Shown: piece by piece, positions 17,938 through 26,879 of the stretch
Numbering within the stretch: the stretch's first letter is position 1
Layout: each line of letters starts with the position of its first letter
NCBI GenBank assembly: GCA_016721425.1
Contig: JADKID010000007.1
Coordinates: 496,001-560,000, forward strand
DNA from: Bryobacterales bacterium
GTDB taxonomy: Bacteria; Acidobacteriota; Terriglobia; Bryobacterales; Bryobacteraceae
DNA length: 64,000 bases
Direction of reading: 5' to 3'
Program-made: the position numbers and the translations under genes
The notes under the pieces: model-generated
The model's input: the letters and a program-made list of their open reading frames with translations, nothing else
What the model was told of the DNA's origin: nothing
Database searches by the model: none

Positions 17938-20580
17938 CTATCCGATGGAGACCAGCCCGGCGCTGGTGAGCGCGCCGTTGATCTCGCGGGCGGCGCGGGC
18001 GCCCTCGGCGACGGCCTGGACGACAGTGGAGCCGCCGTTGACCAGGTCTCCCGCGGCATAGACGCTGGCACGGGTGGTTTCCAGCGAGCCGGGCCTGGTG
18101 ACGACCAGCCCGCCGCGGGTGAGTTCCACGCCGGGTAGAGCGGCGCGGAGTTTTTCCTCGAGGCCTTGGCCGATGGCTTCGACGACGAGATCGCAGGGCA
18201 TGACGTGTTCGGAGCCGGCGACGTTTTCGGGACGGCGGCGTCCGCTGGCATCGGGGGCGCCGAGTTTGGTGCGTGCCACGCGCAGGCCGGTGAGGCGACC
18301 GGCGCTATCGGCGACGTAATCGAGCGGCTGGGTGAGAACCAGGAAGTTGACGCCGGCGGCGACGGCGATGTCGCGCTCTTCCGGCCAGGCGGGCATCTCG
18401 ACGAAGGAGCGGCGGTAGACGATTGCGACGTCTTCGGCGCCGGCGCGCTTGGCGGAGAGTGCGGCGTCGATGGCGGTGTTGCCACCGCCGAGGACGAGGA
18501 CGGAGCCGGTGACGGCCAGGCCGCCATGCTTGACGGCACGGAGGAAATCAAGCGCGCCGTAGACACCGCCGGCGGGTCTGGTGGCGCCGGGGAGCTGGCT
18601 GGAGCGGCCGAGGCCAAAGGCGAGCAGGGCGGCGTGGAAGCCTTCGTCCATCACGTCGTCGAGTGTGCCGGCGGGGCCGAGCGAATAGGGGCGGCGCTCG
18701 ATGGCGCCGACGCTGACGAGCACGTCTTCGAGTTCGCGATCGATGACTGAATCCGGCAGGCGCTCGGCGGGGATGGTCTCCTTGGCCATGCCGCCGGGAG
18801 TGGCGGCGCGTTCCAGGAGAGTGACGCGGTGGCCCATGGAGGCGAGAGAGATGGAGGCGGCCACGCCGGCGGGACCGGCGCCGATGACGGCGATGCGCTT
18901 GCCGGTATCGGGCAGGACGGCACGCGATTCGCGCGCCCAGCCTTCCTCGACGGCCTTGCGGGAGACCCAGCGCTGGAGGTGGCGAATGGGCACGGTTTCG
19001 GTGTAGTGCTCGTTGATGCAGGCGCTTTCGCAGAGCGTCTCAGAGGGGCAGACGTAGCCGCAGACGGTGGCCAGGACGTTAGAAGCGCGGATGGTCTCGT
19101 AGGCATCGCGGAAGCGGCCTTCGACGATCTCCTGGATGAACTGGGGAACATTGACGTGCGCCGGGCATTTGGGGATGCAGGTGGGATCGCTGCACTGGCG
19201 GCAGGTGCCGGCCATGGTGAGGATGGTATCGAGCGCTTCGGCGCGGCCTGCTTTGTAGATGGGCTCGTAGACGTCCGCATCGCGCGGTACGCAGCCGCTC
19301 TTGCCGCCGTCACGCATGATCTGGGTGCAGGCCGAGCAGGCGACGCAGACCTTTTCCGGATCGAGCGCTTCGCCGCGGACGACGGCGCGCGCGAATTCCG
19401 GATAGGCGAAGGACATGCGCCCGCCGCCGACGAGTGAGACCCAGCCTTTCTCAATGGCGGCGGCGCCGACGTTGGGCAGGAACTGGCGGAGCCAAGAGTA
19501 GCCGCCCCCCACGACGGGGAGATCGGGGTGGGCCTGCTGGACCTGGCGCACGATGTCGAGGAAGCGGGCCACACCCTCCAACGGGTGCTCCGGCGGCACG
19601 GGCGCGCCGGAGATAGGCAGATCGAAGGGGCGGTTGACGTAGGGGTTGAAGTAGGGGTTGCCGATGGTGATGTTAACCAGCGGCGCGCCGTTTTCTTTCA
19701 GAAAAGCGACGAGGCGGAGGGGGTCTGCCAGGTCAGGCGTATCGCTGCCATCGCGGCTCATGCCCCAACCGAAGGGGTGGACCATGGCGTCGTAGGCGTT
19801 CATACGCGAGGTGACGGCGATGCCGGGGACGCGATCCCGGATTTTGAGAACGATGTTGCGGAAGAAGCGCGTGCGGTCTTCCCAGGCCTCGCCGCCGTAG
19901 CGCGAGTTGGCGCGGGTGTGGGAGGCGTGGAGCTCACTGATGAGATAGCGGTGGCAGGCCTTGACGTCGACGGCGTCGAAGCCAGCCTGGAGGGCGAGGC
20001 GGGCGGCCTCGACGTAGACGTCTTCCAGGCGTTCGAGCTCGGCGTCAGTGATCAGGGGATAGTCGGCAGGCAGCTTGTGAATGGGATCGAGAAAGCGGGA
20101 GTGGTGAGCGATGATGGGGGCCGGGGCGCGGCCGGGCTTGGAGTAGCGGCCGGAGTGGGTCAACTGGAGGACGAGCGAGGGGCGGTGACCGGCGCCCATG
20201 GTTTCACGGGCGGCGGCGTGGGCCTGCTCCACCAGGCGGGCGTAGGTATCGACGTTGCCGGCGTGAATCCACAACTGGCGGGGATTGGCTCGGGCTTCCT
20301 CGACCACGGCGCAGGCCTCCACCCAAAGCAGGCCGGACCCGCCGGCAGCGAAGCGGCGGTAGCGGCGGTAGGTCAGCTCGTCCGGGGAGCCATCGGGGAG
20401 GCCGTCGCAACCTTCCATCGGTAGAACCACCATGCGGTTTGGCAGAGAGAGCGAGCCGCACTGCAAAGGTTGGGCCAGCGCGCTGGCATCGGCGCTGACA
20501 GGCACATCGACGGCGACGCGTTCGATATCGTCGCGCAGGTCTTCAAGAGTCTTGTAGTGGAAGGGTTGGTGAGCAATCAT
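17938..20580 (-). CDS. Fusion flavoprotein: OYE/2,4-dienoyl-CoA-reductase-like domain + GltD-type FAD/NADPH module
   Basis: This 880-residue protein joins two redox modules. Residues about 20-385 form an Old Yellow Enzyme FMN barrel (LQLTHSGRYSKPGR, then SRYGGEAWEDRTRFF). A FadH-type cysteine cluster follows (CVACSACTQI...GC, about 415-435). Residues about 465-560 are a glutamate-synthase-small-subunit-like [4Fe-4S] domain (CRQCSDPTCIPKCPAHVN and CGYVCPSETLCESAC). The C-terminal part binds FAD (GAGPAGVAA) and NADPH (LGGGNTAIDAAL) and closes with YAAGDLVNGG. Electrons probably flow from NADPH through FAD and Fe-S to FMN. The substrate is unknown. Its place in a glycoside-degradation operon, 18 bases after the DUF1080 gene, is unusual. 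Confidence 0.8.
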   Translation of the reverse strand: MIAHQPFHYKTLEDLRDDIERVAVDVPVSADASALAQPLQCGSLSLPNRMVVLPMEGCDGLPDGSPDELTYRRYRRFAAGGSGLLWVEACAVVEEARANPRQLWIHAGNVDTYARLVEQAHAAARETMGAGHRPSLVLQLTHSGRYSKPGRAPAPIIAHHSRFLDPIHKLPADYPLITDAELERLEDVYVEAARLALQAGFDAVDVKACHRYLISELHASHTRANSRYGGEAWEDRTRFFRNIVLKIRDRVPGIAVTSRMNAYDAMVHPFGWGMSRDGSDTPDLADPLRLVAFLKENGAPLVNITIGNPYFNPYVNRPFDLPISGAPVPPEHPLEGVARFLDIVRQVQQAHPDLPVVGGGYSWLRQFLPNVGAAAIEKGWVSLVGGGRMSFAYPEFARAVVRGEALDPEKVCVACSACTQIMRDGGKSGCVPRDADVYEPIYKAGRAEALDTILTMAGTCRQCSDPTCIPKCPAHVNVPQFIQEIVEGRFRDAYETIRASNVLATVCGYVCPSETLCESACINEHYTETVPIRHLQRWVSRKAVEEGWARESRAVLPDTGKRIAVIGAGPAGVAASISLASMGHRVTLLERAATPGGMAKETIPAERLPDSVIDRELEDVLVSVGAIERRPYSLGPAGTLDDVMDEGFHAALLAFGLGRSSQLPGATRPAGGVYGALDFLRAVKHGGLAVTGSVLVLGGGNTAIDAALSAKRAGAEDVAIVYRRSFVEMPAWPEERDIAVAAGVNFLVLTQPLDYVADSAGRLTGLRVARTKLGAPDASGRRRPENVAGSEHVMPCDLVVEAIGQGLEEKLRAALPGVELTRGGLVVTRPGSLETTRASVYAAGDLVNGGSTVVQAVAEGARAAREINGALTSAGLVSIG

Positions 20581-20598
20581 GACGTTATCCGGACGTTA

Positions 20599-21243
20599 CT
20601 ACCTTATCAGATCCAATACTCTGATCTTCCGGAACCAGACGGCGCTGGAATGGTTCTGCAAAACGATGGGACTCTCCACCATCTGGCGGTCATATTGCAG
20701 GACCTTGACGCCATTGAGCCAGTGCTCCACATGGCCGTCGCGAACGACGATGCGGGAGAGGTTGAACTCGCCGGCGGGCTTGGCGAGGCGTTGAGCGGGG
20801 GCGAGTTTGCCGTAGAGTGACGCGGTCTGTTTGGCGGGATTGCCTTTGGAATCGGCGTTCACGTCGTCATCGATCAACTGGTATTCCGGGCCGCGGCCGC
20901 GGGCCATGCGGCCGTCCTGGCGCTGCCATTGGTCCACCTTGTCGATGAGGTATTTGACGCCGGAGTTGCCGCCTGGCTCGATCTTCCATTCGAACTCGAG
21001 TTCGAAATCGCGGAAGGTGCGAATGGTGCGGATGTCCTGGAAGCCGCCCTCCTTCACAACGATGGCGCGGAGGCAGCCGTCCTCCACCTTCCAGCAGGTG
21101 CCCGGGAAGTCGCGTCCGGTGACCTCCTGCCAGCCGGAGGGGGTCTCGCCGTCAAAGAGGGAGACCCAGGTTGGGGCGGGTTGCAGCGTTAGCAGCAGGG
21201 CGAGGGCGGCGGAGAACATCTCTTGAGTGTAGCCGCGTTGCAT
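20599..21243 (-). CDS. DUF1080 (3-keto-disaccharide hydrolase family) secreted protein
   Basis: This protein of about 214 residues has a Sec signal (FSAALALLLTLQPAP) and one DUF1080 jelly-roll domain: WVSLFDGETPSGW near the start, FELEFEWKIEPGGNSGVKY in the middle and EFNLSRIVVRDGHVEHWLNG near the end. Some family members hydrolyse 3-keto-glycosides, so it may cleave an oxidised sugar, which is family knowledge and not shown here. The start could be 21243 or the internal ATG at 21219. Neither has a good ribosome site. It heads the minus-strand run that continues with the fusion flavoprotein and is divergent from the serine hydrolase. Confidence 0.85.
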   Translation of the reverse strand: MQRGYTQEMFSAALALLLTLQPAPTWVSLFDGETPSGWQEVTGRDFPGTCWKVEDGCLRAIVVKEGGFQDIRTIRTFRDFELEFEWKIEPGGNSGVKYLIDKVDQWQRQDGRMARGRGPEYQLIDDDVNADSKGNPAKQTASLYGKLAPAQRLAKPAGEFNLSRIVVRDGHVEHWLNGVKVLQYDRQMVESPIVLQNHSSAVWFRKIRVLDLIR

Positions 21244-21251
21244 GTGATGAA

Positions 21252-22496
21252 ATGGCGGGCATGGAATCGAACCGAAGGCAGTTTTTGCAGTGCGGGAGCG
21301 GACCGTTTCTGATGAGTCTGGCCGGGCGGGAGGGTTACTTTCCGCCGGCGGACGCGGCGGGCGGGTGGCGGGTTGCGGGCGATGCGAACCAGGTGCGGAA
21401 AGTGGCGGGGATGGACGAGGAGCGGCTGGAGCAGGCGTTCCGTTACACCGCGACAACGAGCCAGCATGGCGGGCTGGCGGTGGTGCGGAACGGGTGGCTG
21501 GTGTACGAGCGGTATTTCGGGCGGGCGGCGCGGGACGTGACGCCCAACATGTATTCGGTGGGCAAGGCGGTGACCAGCCTGTGCTGCGGGATCCTGCTGG
21601 ACGAGCAGCGCGGGCGAATTCCGAAGGGACTGGAGCAGGAAGTGTTCACCGAGGCGTATCTGCCGGAGGCCTTTCCGTTGGGTGACGCGCGGCAGGCGGG
21701 GATCAAGCTGGGGCATCTGCTGACTATGACCTCTGGCCTGCGCGAGGGCACGAGCGGCATCGTGCGGGGTGAGTTAGTGAAGCTGGAGCCGCTAGCGCCG
21801 GGCCCGCGGCTCGATCAGGACCAGAGTGCACTGCGAATGCCGATGTGGACGGCGCCGGGCGGCGGGTACAGCTACACGTCGCAGGGCGTCCACGTGGCTT
21901 CGATGGTGCTGCGCCGTGTGGCTGGCATGGAGTTGCAGGCCTATGTGGAGCAGAAGCTGGCGCGGCCGATGGGCTTTGGCGGGTGGGGGTATGCGATGGA
22001 GACGGCGGGCGGCAGACTGGCGCATACGCCGGGTGGATCGGGAGTGGCGCTGCGGGCGACCGATGCATTGCGGCTGGGCTATCTGGTGCTGCGGGAGGGC
22101 CGCTGGGGGCGGCAGCAGTTGGTACCGGCGGAGTACTTGCGACAGTGCCGGCAGCCATCACCCTATAATCCCCATTCGCCGTACAGCCTGCAGTTTGAGG
22201 TGAACGCGGACGGGCACGTCTTTGGCGCGCCGCGAGACGCGTTCTTCAAGTCCGGCGCGGGCGGATTCTGCTTGTATGCGGTGCCGTCGCTGGATCTGGT
22301 GGTCTACAAGATGGCGTCGGTGCGGCGGCGCGGCGAGGCGCCGTACGATCTGGGTTTCGGGGAACACCAAGGCAAGGCCGAGGAATCGAGAGACAACTGG
22401 ACGCCGGCGCCGGCGGATCAGTTCCACGACGGGACGATTGATGGGGACGCGGGCACGAGGCGGACGCTCGAGATGGTGATCGCGGCGATTCACTAG
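21252..22496 (+). CDS. Serine hydrolase of the class-C beta-lactamase family
   Basis: This protein of about 414 residues belongs to the beta-lactamase/DD-peptidase/esterase superfamily. The SxxK motif is YSVGKAV, in which Ser is the nucleophile. The second motif is GYSYTSQG, with Tyr as likely general base, and a third, HxG-like, region lies near KSGAGGFC. The N-terminus (ESNRRQFLQCGSGPF) resembles a Tat or lipoprotein-type leader, suggesting a periplasmic location. The start may be 21252 or 21261. The substrate could be a cell-wall peptide, a beta-lactam or an ester. The stop codon overlaps that of the convergent gene. Confidence 0.85.
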   Translation: MAGMESNRRQFLQCGSGPFLMSLAGREGYFPPADAAGGWRVAGDANQVRKVAGMDEERLEQAFRYTATTSQHGGLAVVRNGWLVYERYFGRAARDVTPNMYSVGKAVTSLCCGILLDEQRGRIPKGLEQEVFTEAYLPEAFPLGDARQAGIKLGHLLTMTSGLREGTSGIVRGELVKLEPLAPGPRLDQDQSALRMPMWTAPGGGYSYTSQGVHVASMVLRRVAGMELQAYVEQKLARPMGFGGWGYAMETAGGRLAHTPGGSGVALRATDALRLGYLVLREGRWGRQQLVPAEYLRQCRQPSPYNPHSPYSLQFEVNADGHVFGAPRDAFFKSGAGGFCLYAVPSLDLVVYKMASVRRRGEAPYDLGFGEHQGKAEESRDNWTPAPADQFHDGTIDGDAGTRRTLEMVIAAIH

Positions 22497-23248
22497 AGCG
22501 ACACGGGGTCGCCCTCCATGCTGTGGAAGACGAGCCGGCCGCGGATGCGCTCAATGTTCGGATCGGTGTTGCGCGGGAAGACAGGGTCCCATCCGTGGTA
22601 CTTATCAGCAATGCCGCGCGGCAGATGAGTGTACAGCCTGACGTACCGGAATCCGTAGGAGCCCTGAATCTCCAGAGAGGAAGAAGCCACCGTGTCCCCT
22701 TTGTAGTAAGTGGAGTAGGACGCATCCCCGCCGAGTTCGCGGATATCAACCGGGGACAGGAGAGCAAATAGGTCGCCCCTGGGGCTGAATATCCTGGGCA
22801 CGTAGAGGGGGCGGCCGCCTGGCTCGGGCCGAAAGCAGTAGAGCGCAGCCTGAGTGCCAGCCTGACCGGCGAAACGGAAAAAGAAATCGGTATAGTCATT
22901 GTCCACGAAAGTCTTGATGGTGCTCTGGGCCGTCTCGACGGCCCTCACCATGGAGGGCCCGGGGGGCACGACGGGCGTAGCGGGCGTAGCCAGTTGGTTC
23001 AATTTGGCGAGGGTTTGGCCGGAGGGATCCACGCGGCCATCCGCGCCTGCCCGGCCAAACTGTTTGAGTTGGAACTTCTCGATGGCGCCGCTGGTTTTCG
23101 GACCGACGATGCCATCCACTTTGAGAGGCACGGATGGGCCGCCGTCGGCGATGGAGACGCGGTTGAGGATTTCCTGTACCGCTTTGACGTCGCTGGGCAG
23201 ATTGCGGCTCTTCGGGCCGATGCCGACAGGCATGGTGATGGTGGTCAT
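22493..23248 (-). CDS. Peptidoglycan-binding-domain protein with unknown C-terminal part
   Basis: This 251-residue protein begins with a PG_binding_1-like helical domain (LPSDVKAVQEILNRVS, KVDGIVGPKTSGAIEKFQ, residues about 12-75). After a proline linker comes a region of about 150 residues I do not recognise (DNDYTDFFFRFAGQAG, LYVPRIFSPRGDLFALLSPV). No signal peptide is visible. The start at 23248 (MTTITMPVGIG) is preferred over one 9 codons upstream because a GGAAAA element precedes it. It stands alone, convergent with the serine hydrolase. A host-wall or toxin-delivery role would be guesswork. Confidence 0.65.
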   Translation of the reverse strand: MTTITMPVGIGPKSRNLPSDVKAVQEILNRVSIADGGPSVPLKVDGIVGPKTSGAIEKFQLKQFGRAGADGRVDPSGQTLAKLNQLATPATPVVPPGPSMVRAVETAQSTIKTFVDNDYTDFFFRFAGQAGTQAALYCFRPEPGGRPLYVPRIFSPRGDLFALLSPVDIRELGGDASYSTYYKGDTVASSSLEIQGSYGFRYVRLYTHLPRGIADKYHGWDPVFPRNTDPNIERIRGRLVFHSMEGDPVSL

Positions 23249-23329
23249 GGCTAGGTTTTCCAGGGCTTCAGACAAGGGCAGGAGTGTCTGTCATTGTACG
23301 ACGGATGGGGAGCGGGAGCGAAGATGCAA

Positions 23330-23369
23330 AACGGGTTCGCTCCAGCCTTGTGGCGAGAGCGAACCTGTT
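23330..23369 (-). terminator. Terminator hairpin after the first TonB-dependent receptor gene
   Basis: The arms at 23330-23342 and 23357-23369 pair over 13 bp with a single G-U. On the minus strand the stem ends in GTT and continues TTGCATCTTCG, giving a short U-rich tail. It lies 36 bases beyond the receptor stop codon. Confidence 0.6.
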
Positions 23370-23404
23370 GCCGTTTCAGAGCGAACACGCGGCCTGGCGG
23401 AGGC

Positions 23405-26400
23405 TCAGAACATGAGCTTCAAGCCAAATTGCATGATGCGGGGGTCGCGGGCGGTGGTGATGACGCCGAAGGTGGAGCTGTTGTTGAGCCCGTTGGCGCC
23501 GGCCGAGAAGCCCACGTTGGGGCTGCCGAGGTTGCGGTGGTTGACGAAGTTGAAGGCCTCGCCGCGGAACTGCATCTTGAGGCGTTCGGTGATGGTGGTG
23601 TCCTTGATGACCGAGATGTCGAAGTTGAGAATCCCGGGATTGCGGACGTCGGGTAGCGTGCGGCCGACGTTGCCGTAGGTGAAGTTGGGCGGATTGACGA
23701 ACTGGGCGGTATCGAACCAGCGGTCCGAGGTGCCGTTATCCAGATGGGCGCTGACGCCGGTGGAGTTGGGACGGTTGGCCAGGAAGTTGCTGGCGCCGCG
23801 AACGGCCAGGGGCAGGCCGCCCTGCATGGTGGAGATGAGGTTGAGCTGCCAGCCGCCGATCATGCGGCCAACGAAGGGGTTGCTGGAGTTCCAGCGCTTA
23901 CCTTTGCCGAAGGGGAGCTCGACGATGCCGCTGAGTACGAGGCGCTGGGCGACGTCGGTGGGATCGATGGAGCGTTCGGCGCGGCGGTCGTATTTTCCGT
24001 TCTGATAGCCGTTGTCACTGCCGACCTCGACGGCTCCAAAGTTGGAGGGCACGATGGCGCTATCGCTCATCAGTTTCCCGAACGTGTAGGAAGCGAGGAT
24101 GGCCACGCCGCTGGAGAGCCGCCGCTCGGCGGTCATGAGGAGGGCGTGGTAGATGGAGGATCCCAGGTGGGGCAGGCGGACGGTGACGCCGGTGTAGTAG
24201 GGATAGGGCTTCAGGGACTGGGAGCGGCTGATGGTGGCGCCGCCGAGGGAGCCGGGGATGAGACCGGCGTAGGGGTTGCGGACCTGATCCTGCAGAGCCA
24301 GGCCGAGCGAGTTGTACTGCGGATCGAGCTGGTTAAAATCGAAGCCGGAGGCTGCCAGATTGTTGTTCTTGTTGGCGGAGTAGGCGGCATCGATCATCCA
24401 CTTGCCGGGCAGCATACGCTGCATGGAGAGAGTCCACTGCTGGGACATGGGCACCTTCTCGTTGCCCTGATCCCAGTTGACGCCCTGGCCGAGGAGGAAG
24501 CTGGGGCCCAGCTTGGCGCCGAGGGGCTCGACGGCGAGCGTGGGAAGGCCGTTCTTGAACTGAAATGCGGGCAGATTGGTGTTGCCGCCGGGAGGATTGT
24601 AGGCGGTGGAGGTGTTGGCGAAGCCGGCCGTATTGCCGAAGTAATCGCGGTAGAAGACCTGCGGATAGAAGACCGCGTAGCCGCCGCGCACGACGGTCTT
24701 GCCGTTGCCGGCGACGTCATAGGCAAAGCCGAGGCGGGGGCCGAAGTTGGTGTAGACCGGCGCGAGCGGCGAAGCGCCGTAATTGACGCCGGCGTATTCC
24801 AGGCGTCCCGGCAGATTGGTGAGCGGGTTGACGGCGAAGGGATTGAAATTGGAAGTGCCGTTGTTGCGCTCCCTGCCCCACTGCTGGTAGTCGTGGCGGA
24901 GACCGAGATTGACGGTGAGACGGCGGGCCACCTTCCAATCGTCCTGGACGAAGAAACTGGTGGAGTAGGCCTTTTCGGATTCGCCGCCGTAGCGGGTGAC
25001 TGACGCGCTGCTGACGGCGCCCAGCAGGAAGGTAGCCATTTGGCTGCCGGTGCCGGCCGTGGCCTGCGGGTTAGTGGTGAGCCCCGCCGCGAAACTGAAC
25101 TGGCCCGAGGGGACCTCGCGCTGGTAGTTGTTGGCCTGTTGCAGGCGGATATCGGCGCCCATTTTGATGTTGTGGCCGCCGATGATCTTGGTGACGGAAT
25201 CGACAAACTGCCAGGTGGTGGAGCCGCGCAGGCCCACGGTGAAGGCGCCGAAGCCCGGCAGGCCGTTGTCCACGCGAGGAAGAGTTCCCTCGGGCACACT
25301 GGACGGCAGGCCGAGTTTGGCGATCCAACCCTGGCCGAAGCTGTAGGCCTGAAAGGGGAAGGCCTGGCGCGCCACGCTGATGCGGAACTCATTCAGCAGG
25401 CTGGGCGTGAAGCTGTGCGTGTCGTTGATGGTGGTGTTGTAGTTGAGGTAATTGTCGAGGCGCTGGCGGACGTTGGGATCCGGGAGCGCGCCAGCGAAGC
25501 CGTTGTCGTTGAAGTGCTTGTAGTAGAGGAAGCGGCCGGAGAGCGTATTCTTCTCGGAGATGCGCTGATCGGCCTTGACGGTCCACTGGTTCATGTTGCG
25601 CTCTTCGTTGACCTGTCCGATCCAGTTGCTGGCATTGGTGAATGCGTTGGCCGGGGTGCGGTTGGGCAAGGGATAGAACTGGAGCATCTTGTTGGAGACG
25701 GGGTCCAGGCGGCTGGAGGGCAACGTGTTGCCCGCGAACGGGGTGCGCACGAAGCCGGAGCCGGCCGGGTTGGCGATGGTGGTATTGGGATCGTAGATCT
25801 GGATGAGCTTGCCGGTGGCGTCGCGCAGGTTGGAGAAATCGCCGGCGCGCATGGCTTCGGTGGGGACGGTGAGGATGTTGGATTGGAAGCGGCGATTCTG
25901 CCAGCCCTCATAGTTGAAGAAGAAGAACGTCTTGTCCTTGCCGTTGTAGATTTTCGGCAACACGACGGGCCCGCTGAGAGTGCCGCCGTACTGGTTGTAG
26001 CGGAAGGGCGCCTTTCTGGCGGCGAAGGCGTTGCGGGCGTCGAAGGCGTCGTTGCGGATGAAGTAGTAGAGCGACCCGTGGGGATCGTTGGAGCCGGACT
26101 TGGTGACGATGTTCACGACGCCGCCGGCGGTGAAGCCGTACTCGGACGACATGACGTTGGACTGGACCTTGAACTCCTGCACGGCGTCCACGGTGGGGTT
26201 GACGTTAATGTCGGCGAGGAAGGCGCTGTTGTTGTTGCCGCCGTCGATGATGAAGCTGTTCAAGGAGCTGGGGCCGCCGTTGATGCTGATGGCGGAGAGT
26301 GCGGTGCCGCGATCGACAAAGCCGCTGTTGGTGGGGCCTGCCTGGGATTTGACGCCCGGCGTGAGCATGACGAGGGCGAGTGCATTGCGGCCGTTGAGAG

Positions 26401-26824
26401 GCAGATCGGCGATGCGGCGGTTCTCCACCACTTTGCCGAGCGTGGCGCCGGAGGTGTCTACGAGCGGCGCTTCGCCGACAACCTCGATGGATTCCGAGGT
26501 TTGACCGACATCGAGCCGCACGTCCACCTGGGCGCGCTGATCCACCTGGAGGGTGATCCCGCTGCGGACGGCCTTTTTGAAGCCGGCGCGCTCGACCGTG
26601 ACGCTATAGGCGCCGACGGGCAGTGAGGGCGCGTTGAAGAAGCCCTCTTCGTTGGTAGCGGTGTTGAAAGCGGCATTCGTGCCGGTGTTGAGGATGCGAA
26701 CGGAGGCAGCGGGGATGGCGGCGCCGGAGCCGTCGGTCACGCTGCCGAGGATGCTGCCGCGCCCTTGTTGGGCGGCGGCAGGGAGAACGAAGGCAAGCAG
26801 TAAAGCCAAAACGAATCGAAACAT
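23405..26824 (-). CDS. Oar-like TonB-dependent receptor with carboxypeptidase-regulatory domain (1)
   Basis: This 1139-residue outer-membrane protein has a signal peptide (ending LPAAAQQ), a CarboxypepD_reg-like beta-sandwich at about 22-105 (ILGSVTDGSGAAIPAASVRI), a plug region (GATLGKVVENRRIADLPLNG, then VDAVQEFKVQSNVMSSEYG) and a long 22-strand-type barrel ending in MQFGLKLMF with the terminal Phe used for outer-membrane assembly. Such receptors are very abundant in Solibacter-like acidobacteria and are thought to import large ligands such as oligosaccharides. A GAGGTGA ribosome site precedes the ATG. The gene follows the unknown Tat protein by 55 bases, suggesting cotranscription. Confidence 0.92.
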   Translation of the reverse strand: MFRFVLALLLAFVLPAAAQQGRGSILGSVTDGSGAAIPAASVRILNTGTNAAFNTATNEEGFFNAPSLPVGAYSVTVERAGFKKAVRSGITLQVDQRAQVDVRLDVGQTSESIEVVGEAPLVDTSGATLGKVVENRRIADLPLNGRNALALVMLTPGVKSQAGPTNSGFVDRGTALSAISINGGPSSLNSFIIDGGNNNSAFLADINVNPTVDAVQEFKVQSNVMSSEYGFTAGGVVNIVTKSGSNDPHGSLYYFIRNDAFDARNAFAARKAPFRYNQYGGTLSGPVVLPKIYNGKDKTFFFFNYEGWQNRRFQSNILTVPTEAMRAGDFSNLRDATGKLIQIYDPNTTIANPAGSGFVRTPFAGNTLPSSRLDPVSNKMLQFYPLPNRTPANAFTNASNWIGQVNEERNMNQWTVKADQRISEKNTLSGRFLYYKHFNDNGFAGALPDPNVRQRLDNYLNYNTTINDTHSFTPSLLNEFRISVARQAFPFQAYSFGQGWIAKLGLPSSVPEGTLPRVDNGLPGFGAFTVGLRGSTTWQFVDSVTKIIGGHNIKMGADIRLQQANNYQREVPSGQFSFAAGLTTNPQATAGTGSQMATFLLGAVSSASVTRYGGESEKAYSTSFFVQDDWKVARRLTVNLGLRHDYQQWGRERNNGTSNFNPFAVNPLTNLPGRLEYAGVNYGASPLAPVYTNFGPRLGFAYDVAGNGKTVVRGGYAVFYPQVFYRDYFGNTAGFANTSTAYNPPGGNTNLPAFQFKNGLPTLAVEPLGAKLGPSFLLGQGVNWDQGNEKVPMSQQWTLSMQRMLPGKWMIDAAYSANKNNNLAASGFDFNQLDPQYNSLGLALQDQVRNPYAGLIPGSLGGATISRSQSLKPYPYYTGVTVRLPHLGSSIYHALLMTAERRLSSGVAILASYTFGKLMSDSAIVPSNFGAVEVGSDNGYQNGKYDRRAERSIDPTDVAQRLVLSGIVELPFGKGKRWNSSNPFVGRMIGGWQLNLISTMQGGLPLAVRGASNFLANRPNSTGVSAHLDNGTSDRWFDTAQFVNPPNFTYGNVGRTLPDVRNPGILNFDISVIKDTTITERLKMQFRGEAFNFVNHRNLGSPNVGFSAGANGLNNSSTFGVITTARDPRIMQFGLKLMF

Positions 26825-26879
26825 GGAGTCACCTCAAACAGGATTTCAAGTGGGCTGACGGAACGTGGCCAGCCGGAGT

